NCBI GenBank assembly: GCA_002712005.1
Contig: PASP01000020.1
Span: 62,001 to 126,000, forward strand
Direction of reading: 5' to 3'
Source of the DNA: Halobacteriovoraceae bacterium
GTDB lineage: Bacteria; Bdellovibrionota; Bacteriovoracia; Bacteriovoracales; Bacteriovoracaceae
DNA length: 64,000 nt
Notes under the pieces: generated by a model
Databases searched by the model: none
Seen by the model: only the letters and a program-made list of their open reading frames with translations
Told to the model about the DNA's origin: nothing
Shown: positions 59,089 through 64,000 of the stretch, in pieces
How positions within the stretch are numbered: position 1 is the first letter of the stretch
Layout of the letters: each line of letters starts with the position of its first letter
Program-made: the position numbers and the translations under genes

Positions 59089-60645
59089 CTACTTTCCTAT
59101 ACAGAAATTGGAAAAAATATTATCAAGAACATCATCAGGGCTCGTTATGCCTACTAACTCGTCAATATAAATCCCTAAACTATTGATTTCATGGGAAATA
59201 ATCGCGATATCCTGATTATTAAATATATATTGTTTAACATGTGTAAATCTATTGTAAATATCTGTAATCACTTCTCTATGTCGTGAAATAGGAATAGGAT
59301 TAAGGCTCGACTTAGACCTGTAAGTATTTGAAATTAATGTATTTAAGGATAATACTGGTCCCATAGGACCAGTTGATTTCAACGAATCTGCCCCCATAGG
59401 ACCAAGTTCATTGTAGAATTCTGCCCCCATAGGACCAGGTGAAAACAAAAGTGGTCCCATAGGACCAAATTTGAAAGAAGTATCTGGTCCCATAGGACCA
59501 AAAGAATCCCCTGCCCCCATAGGACCATTTTTATTATAAAGTGGTTCTATAGGACCAATCTTAGAATCTGCCCCCATAGGACCAGAAATAAAAATCGGTT
59601 GTTCAAGAGATGATAACCTAGATTTCAAACTTAAAAGTTCTGTATCGTTTAATAAATCAACATGAGTAAGAATATATGCAGAAGGCGTGATAGAAGGCAG
59701 TTCACCCTTCCAGGTTTTGATATTAATTAGATAGAAACGTAGAAAACATTGTTCTATTAAACGTTTACCACGAGAAATCCCCTCTTGTTCAATAGTGTCA
59801 CTACTAACACGCAGACCTGCAGTATCAATTAATTGATAAGCTTGGGAATCAATATAAATATACTCAGATACGAAATCTCTTGTGGTCCCATGAATATCAG
59901 AAACAATGGCGCGATCCTGACCCACTATTTGATTAAAGAGAGTACTTTTTCCTGCATTTGTTTCTCCATAGAGGCCAATTTTAGGAGAAAGAAGACTATT
60001 AATATCGCCTTGAGATCTTTTGAATAAATTATTAATAATTTTATCAATATGATGAGTTTGAGAAGTTATTAATTTCGAAATCTCTTCCTCTCCAACATCT
60101 TCACTGAAATCTATAGCTAACTCAATAGATGAGCGTAATGAAATATAACTGTCTCTGAGAGCTGTATATTCCTCAAATAGCTCATTATTCATAATTTTAG
60201 TGGCCTGACTTAAACCGAAAGAACTAGAAGCATTTAAGAGTAAATCAAGACCCTCAACTTGCGTAAGATTCATTTTTTTATTTCTTAAGGCCCTATAAGT
60301 AAATTCACCAGGAAAGGCCTTCTTAAATCCATATTGAGAAATAAGAAGAGAAATAATTCGTTCTAAATTAAACGGATTTCCATGCACCTGAAATTCGATT
60401 ACATTTTCGCCAGTAAAACTATGGGGCGCTTTAAAGAAAAGCAATACACCATCATCTAAAACATTTTCAGAGTCTTTTATAGAAACATAATGAGCATATC
60501 GGGGTTTTACTTCGGATAAACCACATAAGGGTTTTAAAAAGGAAAGATCTTTGAAGCCAGTAATTCTGATGATCCCAATTGCAGCCTGAGATTGAGTGCT
60601 TGTACTTACAGCTACAATAGGGTCATCACGAAAATACTGATTCAT
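59089..60645 (-). CDS. mnmE: tRNA modification GTPase MnmE with GPMG-repeat insertion
   Basis: GTPase partner of MnmG. The N-terminal folate-binding domain is intact (residues 1-~115). The helical domain follows, and the G domain has G1 GETNAGKS (227-234), G2 GTTRD (253-257) and G3 DTAG (274-277). The C-terminal CIGK (515-518), carrying the catalytic-site Cys, is present. Two features are odd. The G4 NKxD reads Thr327-His-Val-Asp330. From residue 355 to 430, where G5 and its flank should be, there are eight GPMG[A/P]-type repeats that raise the length to 518 aa from the usual ~455. These are encoded by an array of 16-bp dyads. It starts 3 bp after yidC. Confidence 0.95.
   Translation of the reverse strand: MNQYFRDDPIVAVSTSTQSQAAIGIIRITGFKDLSFLKPLCGLSEVKPRYAHYVSIKDSENVLDDGVLLFFKAPHSFTGENVIEFQVHGNPFNLERIISLLISQYGFKKAFPGEFTYRALRNKKMNLTQVEGLDLLLNASSSFGLSQATKIMNNELFEEYTALRDSYISLRSSIELAIDFSEDVGEEEISKLITSQTHHIDKIINNLFKRSQGDINSLLSPKIGLYGETNAGKSTLFNQIVGQDRAIVSDIHGTTRDFVSEYIYIDSQAYQLIDTAGLRVSSDTIEQEGISRGKRLIEQCFLRFYLINIKTWKGELPSITPSAYILTHVDLLNDTELLSLKSRLSSLEQPIFISGPMGADSKIGPIEPLYNKNGPMGAGDSFGPMGPDTSFKFGPMGPLLFSPGPMGAEFYNELGPMGADSLKSTGPMGPVLSLNTLISNTYRSKSSLNPIPISRHREVITDIYNRFTHVKQYIFNNQDIAIISHEINSLGIYIDELVGITSPDDVLDNIFSNFCIGK
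59356..59584 (+). repeat. Array of eight phased 16-bp dyads inside mnmE
   Basis: Units start at 59356, 59389, 59422, 59452, 59485, 59512, 59542 and 59569. All are in the same orientation, with periods of 27, 30 or 33 bp (about three helical turns, always a multiple of 3). Three are perfect TGGTCCCATAGGACCA and four are TGCCCCCATAGGACCA. One (59542) is TGGTTCTATAGGACCA. Spacers of 11-17 bp are unrelated to each other. The array translates to Gly-Pro-Met-Gly repeats on the minus strand (Gly-Pro-Ile-Glu for the 59542 unit). Confidence 0.95.
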
Positions 60646-60648
60646 AAA

Positions 60649-62139
60649 TTAATCTACAGTCTTATAAACGAAAAGTTGCTGGGTAATACCAAATACTGTT
60701 GAAACAAGAATATAGAGATTTAAACCTGCAGGAAGGTCTTTCATAAAGAAAGTAAAAATAAGAGGCATAAACATCATCATCTTCTTCTGCATAGGATCAG
60801 CAGTAGTTGATGGATTAAGCTTTGTTTGAAAGAACATAGCTATCCCCATAAGGATAGGAAGTACGTAGTATTGGTCCTTTGCGGAAAGATCAGTAATCCA
60901 AAGCATAAAGGGAGCATTTAATAACTCTACCGAATTGAAAAGAACTTGATAAAAAGCAAAGAAAACAGGCATTTGAAGTAAAAGCGGAAGGCAACCCCCC
61001 ATAGGATTGGCACCATTTTTCTTAAAGAGTTCCATCGTCGCTCTTTGCATCTTTTGAGGATCATCTGCGTGTTTTTCTTTTAGCTTAGCTAGCTCAGGTT
61101 GGAGCTTTTGCATCTTCTTCATACTTTTGAAACTTTTAAACTGAAGAGGAAATAAAAGCGTTCTAATAAAAATAGTAATAAGAATGATAGCTAAACCATA
61201 GTTGGGAACATACTTATAGATAAACTGGATTCCCTTTAAAATTGGAACCGCAATAATACCAAACACACCAAAATCAACGGCAAGGTGTAGCTTACTACCA
61301 ATAGCTTGGAGCTCATCATGACCTTTTAAACCATAGAAAGAAAAACCTGAAAGAGAGGTCGTACTTTCGATAATTTTAGTATCTAGGTTACCAGAGGCAA
61401 TTTTAATAGAGCTCATAGGTTTACCGTTAAATACATTAGCAAAGAGATGATAATGATAATCGACGGCCATCCACTGTAGAGGTCCATCATACTTTTCATC
61501 ATCGTCTATATTAGTTCTTTGCGTATCTTTTAAAAGTGTAACGTATTGACGAATTTGTCTCCCCTCACCCTCTTGTTTTTCTGACTGCATACGCGTGAAA
61601 TATTGGTAAGGCTTAGTTGAAGATAAAGTCCATTGGAATAGACCTTTTTCATCTAAATAGGCGTTAAAATTGATATTAAAGCGAGAATCTGTACCCGAAA
61701 TTTCACTTTCTGATGTTTTACTAAGATTGAACAGAAGAGGAGTAAGAGATCCATTATTAACAATAAAGAATTGAAAAGGCTTTTTAACACCTACAATATC
61801 AGTGAAAGCATCTCTTTCTTCCTTTAAAGGCATAAAAGACTTAATAACAAGCTCATTAGTTAAAACGACCTTAGTAACACTATTAGAAAGAGTGTAAACA
61901 CTTACAGAGGGAGCGACTGTCTGCTCTACAGGTGCCTGATTAGAAGTTCCTTCAGCAGGCAGCTTATCGACAGCCACGGCCTTTTCGTGCTTTGAATCTG
62001 CTTGCGCGACAGCCTGTTTATTCTTATCAAAACTCCCCTTCTCGAACTGATTTTTGGGAGCAAAAAAGTACTGCCAACCAAAGAGAACCAGAGCTGATAA
62101 AGAAAGAGTAAGAAAGAGACGTTTTTGTTCTGAGGCCAT
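60649..62139 (-). CDS. yidC: Membrane protein insertase YidC
   Basis: Inserts and folds inner-membrane proteins alone or with SecYEG. An N-terminal anchor (LFLTLSLSALVLFGWQYFF) leads into a periplasmic beta domain (about 60-280). The conserved core has the cytoplasmic loop (QFKSFKSMKKMQKLQPELAKLKEKH split over ~345-370) and NPMGGCLPLLLQMPVFFAFY near 400, with the last helices following. The ATG at 62139 was chosen over one three codons upstream because AAGGA is 8 nt before it. The length is 496 aa. The jag/khpB gene usually between yidC and mnmE is absent. Confidence 0.95.
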   Translation of the reverse strand: MASEQKRLFLTLSLSALVLFGWQYFFAPKNQFEKGSFDKNKQAVAQADSKHEKAVAVDKLPAEGTSNQAPVEQTVAPSVSVYTLSNSVTKVVLTNELVIKSFMPLKEERDAFTDIVGVKKPFQFFIVNNGSLTPLLFNLSKTSESEISGTDSRFNINFNAYLDEKGLFQWTLSSTKPYQYFTRMQSEKQEGEGRQIRQYVTLLKDTQRTNIDDDEKYDGPLQWMAVDYHYHLFANVFNGKPMSSIKIASGNLDTKIIESTTSLSGFSFYGLKGHDELQAIGSKLHLAVDFGVFGIIAVPILKGIQFIYKYVPNYGLAIILITIFIRTLLFPLQFKSFKSMKKMQKLQPELAKLKEKHADDPQKMQRATMELFKKNGANPMGGCLPLLLQMPVFFAFYQVLFNSVELLNAPFMLWITDLSAKDQYYVLPILMGIAMFFQTKLNPSTTADPMQKKMMMFMPLIFTFFMKDLPAGLNLYILVSTVFGITQQLFVYKTVD

Positions 62140-62164
62140 TACAAGCATCCTTAATATAGATTAA

Positions 62165-62386
62165 TTACCTTTTGGTTTCAGGAATAGGATCAAACCCACC
62201 TGAGTGAAAAGGATTACATTTTAAAATTCTGACAAGTGAATACCATAGAGCCTTGTGGGCTGGAAAGTGTTCAAGACATTCTTTAGCGTAACAACTACAA
62301 GTTGGAGAAAATCGACAGTTTCTTCCGAGAAATGGGGAAAGAAGATATTGATAAGTCTTAATAAAGAAAAGGAGTAAAAACTTCAT
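62165..62386 (-). CDS. yidD: Membrane protein insertion efficiency factor YidD
   Basis: A 73-aa amphipathic protein aiding YidC-dependent insertion. The family pattern is clear: YQYLLSPFLGRNCRFSPTCS, then YAKECLEHF, KCNPFHSGGFDPIP at the C-terminus, with conserved cysteines. It overlaps rnpA by 4 bp and lies 25 bp before yidC, the standard order. Confidence 0.95.
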   Translation of the reverse strand: MKFLLLFFIKTYQYLLSPFLGRNCRFSPTCSCYAKECLEHFPAHKALWYSLVRILKCNPFHSGGFDPIPETKR

Positions 62387-62763
62387 GAAATAGAAAAACC
62401 CCTATCAGAGGAGCCCCTAGATACCGCTTTCTCTAAAGATGAGTTAACCGCATCTTTAAATTCATTGCCTTTAAGTTTCTTTAACCTTGGGGAAGCAATC
62501 ACAAGAATATCAAGAGATGAGCTACGCAGAAAGCTAGTTCGAAAAACTTCGCGCACTCTTCTCTTGATAAAATTTCTGTGGACGGCATTACCTGATTTCT
62601 TTGAAATACTTAGGCCAAGACGTGCATGACCTAGGTTTTTATCTTGAGACTTCTTAAAATAAAAACGCAAAAAAGGGGTATCTACACGAGATGCCCCTCT
62701 TCTTAAGTATTGAAAATCTTTAGGCTTTAATAATCGAAACTCTTTATTAAAAGAGAAATCCAT
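62383..62763 (-). CDS. rnpA: Ribonuclease P protein component
   Basis: The protein cofactor of RNase P for tRNA 5' maturation. A basic 126-aa protein with an N-terminal LKPKDFQYLRRGASRVDTPF and the family signature LGLSISKKSGNAVHRNFIKRRVREVFR near residues 48-75. The RNR motif here reads HRNFIKRRVRE. It lies 20 bp downstream of rpmH. Confidence 0.95.
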   Translation of the reverse strand: MDFSFNKEFRLLKPKDFQYLRRGASRVDTPFLRFYFKKSQDKNLGHARLGLSISKKSGNAVHRNFIKRRVREVFRTSFLRSSSLDILVIASPRLKKLKGNEFKDAVNSSLEKAVSRGSSDRGFSIS

Positions 62764-62783
62764 TTAAAACCCTAAGTAAAAGA

Positions 62784-62936
62784 TTACTTTGTACCTGTAG
62801 AAACAGTTAGTCTCTTTCTACCTTTTGCTCTACGAGCATTAATAACCTTTTTCCCACCAGCAGTGGACATTCTCTTCAAAAAACCATGCACACGAAGACG
62901 CTTCTGTCTTTTTGGTTGCCACGTTCTCTTACTCAT
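62784..62936 (-). CDS. rpmH: 50S ribosomal protein L34
   Basis: A 50-aa ribosomal protein. The start [19 protein letters not shown] and the [19 protein letters not shown] core are the L34 family signature. L34 is basic and buried in 23S rRNA. It is the first gene of the rpmH-rnpA-yidD-yidC-mnmE cluster and diverges from dnaA, the typical origin arrangement. Confidence 0.97.
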   Translation of the reverse strand: MSKRTWQPKRQKRLRVHGFLKRMSTAGGKKVINARRAKGRKRLTVSTGTK

Positions 62937-63213
62937 ATCAACCTCACGGAACAAATCACTTTAACGTAAAAAAACTAATTAGGTGCGAAATCTACATAAA
63001 CACGAGGAAAAAAGCAATGGCCAATTGCACAGTATGAATAAAAAAATGGATAAAAATGTGGTAGTCAAAGAAATGACAGGATGTAAGAAGAGTTCAGAAT
63101 AACTGCACACTGCGTAATATTGATTCTTTAACTTCCTTTCGGTAATTATATTGCCCCTAACAACGAGAACATTAAATTTACACACAACGATTGCCCGTGG
63201 AGAGACGTTTAAC
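62937..63213. other. rpmH-dnaA intergenic region, candidate oriC
   Basis: 277 bp, AT-rich, between divergent rpmH and dnaA, the classic origin location. Two degenerate DnaA-box-like 9-mers in tandem are visible on the minus strand: TTATTCATA (63033-63041, one mismatch to TTATnCACA) and TTATCCATT (63045-63053, two mismatches). No perfect box is seen. An opposing minus-strand ORF (62979-63353) overlaps it and the dnaA start, and is judged spurious. Confidence 0.4.
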
Positions 63214-64000
63214 ATGACGACAGACTTCCCTTTTGAAAGGTTTTTAAATACTAAGAAAACTTCTGGAAATAGCACGCCAACAATTAAAGAAAATACTAAT
63301 AAAAATAACCATTTATTAGATGATATCTTTGGTAGCAGCGTAGCGAAAAACAAAGTAGAAGAAGTATCCCCAGTAGATCATTCGGATATTTCACCATTCA
63401 AACCAATAACAGATGCTATTTTTGCGAGTCTTGAAGGCCAAATAGAGCCCATCAAATATAATACATTCATAAAAAATAAAATCTCTATTGAAAGCTTGAA
63501 TGAAGAGAAAGTTGTCTTTTCAGCGCAAACTCAATTTATTTTGAACACAGTGAAAAGCACCTATCTTCCAGTAATAAAATCCATACTTAAAGAACTTATG
63601 GGTGAAGATTACGAAATTGAGTTCATCATAAAGGGACAAAAATCCCCCAACGGACAATCACATAGTGAAGAACAAGCAATAGATGGACCGCCTTCGTTTA
63701 GCCAATTTCTCGAAGAAACTGAGCTCAATCAGAAAAAGAATATGGATCAAGCTAAGAAAAAATCTTCTTTTACACTTGATCTAAGTCCTACTAAAGAAGA
63801 GCGCCAGGAAGAAGCAAAGAGTAAATATATAGAACATATGAAAGAAGGCGAATCTGGTGAATCAATCGATCCAGCAAAAACATTCGATAACTTCATCGTT
63901 GGTCCATCAAATAACCTAGCATTTGCTACAGCTTGCGCAGTAGCCGATGATCCTGGAAAAGCTGGTAAATACCCTTGTGTTTATTTTTACTCTGATTCTG
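63214..64000 (+). CDS. dnaA: Chromosomal replication initiator DnaA, 5' part, truncated by window edge
   Basis: Opens replication at oriC as an ATP-dependent filament. The ATG at 63214 has GGAGAG about 10 bp upstream, and the frame is open to the window end (262 aa shown). Domain I (about residues 65-150) contains the ILNTVKSTYLPVIKSIL helical region. A long charged domain II linker (about 150-230) precedes the start of the AAA+ domain, recognisable as KTFDNFIVGPSNNLAFATA near 225-243. Walker A lies beyond the edge. An N-terminal extension of ~60 residues before domain I is longer than usual. Confidence 0.9.
   Translation, partial: MTTDFPFERFLNTKKTSGNSTPTIKENTNKNNHLLDDIFGSSVAKNKVEEVSPVDHSDISPFKPITDAIFASLEGQIEPIKYNTFIKNKISIESLNEEKVVFSAQTQFILNTVKSTYLPVIKSILKELMGEDYEIEFIIKGQKSPNGQSHSEEQAIDGPPSFSQFLEETELNQKKNMDQAKKKSSFTLDLSPTKEERQEEAKSKYIEHMKEGESGESIDPAKTFDNFIVGPSNNLAFATACAVADDPGKAGKYPCVYFYSDS

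Noticed and set aside
59356-59584. CRISPR array interpretation of the mnmE repeats
   Set aside because: Repeats are too short (16 bp), spacers are 11-17 bp, everything is in one reading frame, and no cas genes are present.
59883-59891. TGGTCCCAT in mnmE near the array
   Set aside because: It encodes the conserved GTTRD G2 motif; the second arm is absent, so it is not a tenth copy.
60991-61010. CCCCCCATAGGATTGG resembling the 16-bp dyad
   Set aside because: It is the conserved Asn-Pro-Met-Gly-Gly coding motif of YidC and lacks the GGACCA arm.
62979-63353. 124-aa minus-strand ORF over the rpmH-dnaA gap
   Set aside because: It overlaps the first 140 bases of dnaA on the opposite strand, has no family features and covers the probable origin; treated as spurious.

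Overview
The window is a low-GC, gene-dense bacterial chromosome segment with Gram-negative features: lipoproteins, outer-membrane barrels, an LptF/LptG-type permease and periplasmic cell-wall enzymes. Gene content and style fit the Bdellovibrionota, probably the Bacteriovorax/Halobacteriovorax side. The evidence for that is the rnpA-yidD-yidC-mnmE-mnmG-rsmG-parA-parB-bactofilin-atp order, many exported proteins without known function, and several lytic transglycosylases. The taxon is an inference from content; no database was searched. The right end is the replication-origin side: a partial dnaA runs off the edge and rpmH diverges from it.

Layout. 1-5.7 kb: a truncated exported protein, then an oxidative-stress block on the minus strand (ahpF, ahpC, a pseudoazurin-like cupredoxin and a lipoprotein-type katG). 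ahpF, ahpC and katG share an upstream motif. 5.7-15.2 kb: a small ribbon-helix-helix-like protein, a DUF4388-like protein and the Mrp/ApbC ATPase, then a HAMP-like membrane protein, a soluble lytic transglycosylase, ychF, pth, prs, tRNA-Gln and a bifunctional PBP. 15.2-29.4 kb: outer-membrane and exported proteins, priA, galU, an LptF/G permease, an ArnT-like transferase, def, fmt and rpe. 29.4-33.8 kb: hutH-hutU-hutI for histidine breakdown. 33.8-45.8 kb: small exported proteins (including a Kazal-domain lipoprotein), a TlpA-like thioredoxin, a pilin-like peptide, glpK, a radical SAM protein, radA, ligA, a FlgT-like/barrel protein, a patatin and an MltD-like transglycosylase. 45.8-64 kb: a large lipoprotein, F1Fo ATP synthase genes without subunits a and c, bactofilin, parB, parA, rsmG, mnmG, mnmE, yidC, yidD, rnpA, rpmH and the start of dnaA.

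The most unusual signal is in the origin-proximal segregation region. Two perfect parS palindromes (TGTTCCACGTGGAACA) lie in the end of rsmG and upstream of mnmG. Close by is a second 16-bp dyad (TGGTCCCATAGGACCA). Eight copies form a phased array (27-33 bp period) inside the mnmE coding sequence, and a ninth lies in the non-coding gap between parB and the bactofilin gene. The array translates as GPMG repeats replacing the G5 region of the MnmE GTPase domain. DNA-level conservation, including wobble bases and the non-coding copy, suggests a protein-binding array. Its arms resemble parS (TGnTCC-N4-GGAnCA), so a ParB/Noc-family reader is a reasonable hypothesis.

No gene-free stretch exceeds about 300 bases. 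The longest gaps are 62937-63213 (origin candidate), 5536-5757 (katG promoter region and a stem-loop), 7639-7842 (nothing recognised) and 54131-54311 (candidate atp promoter).
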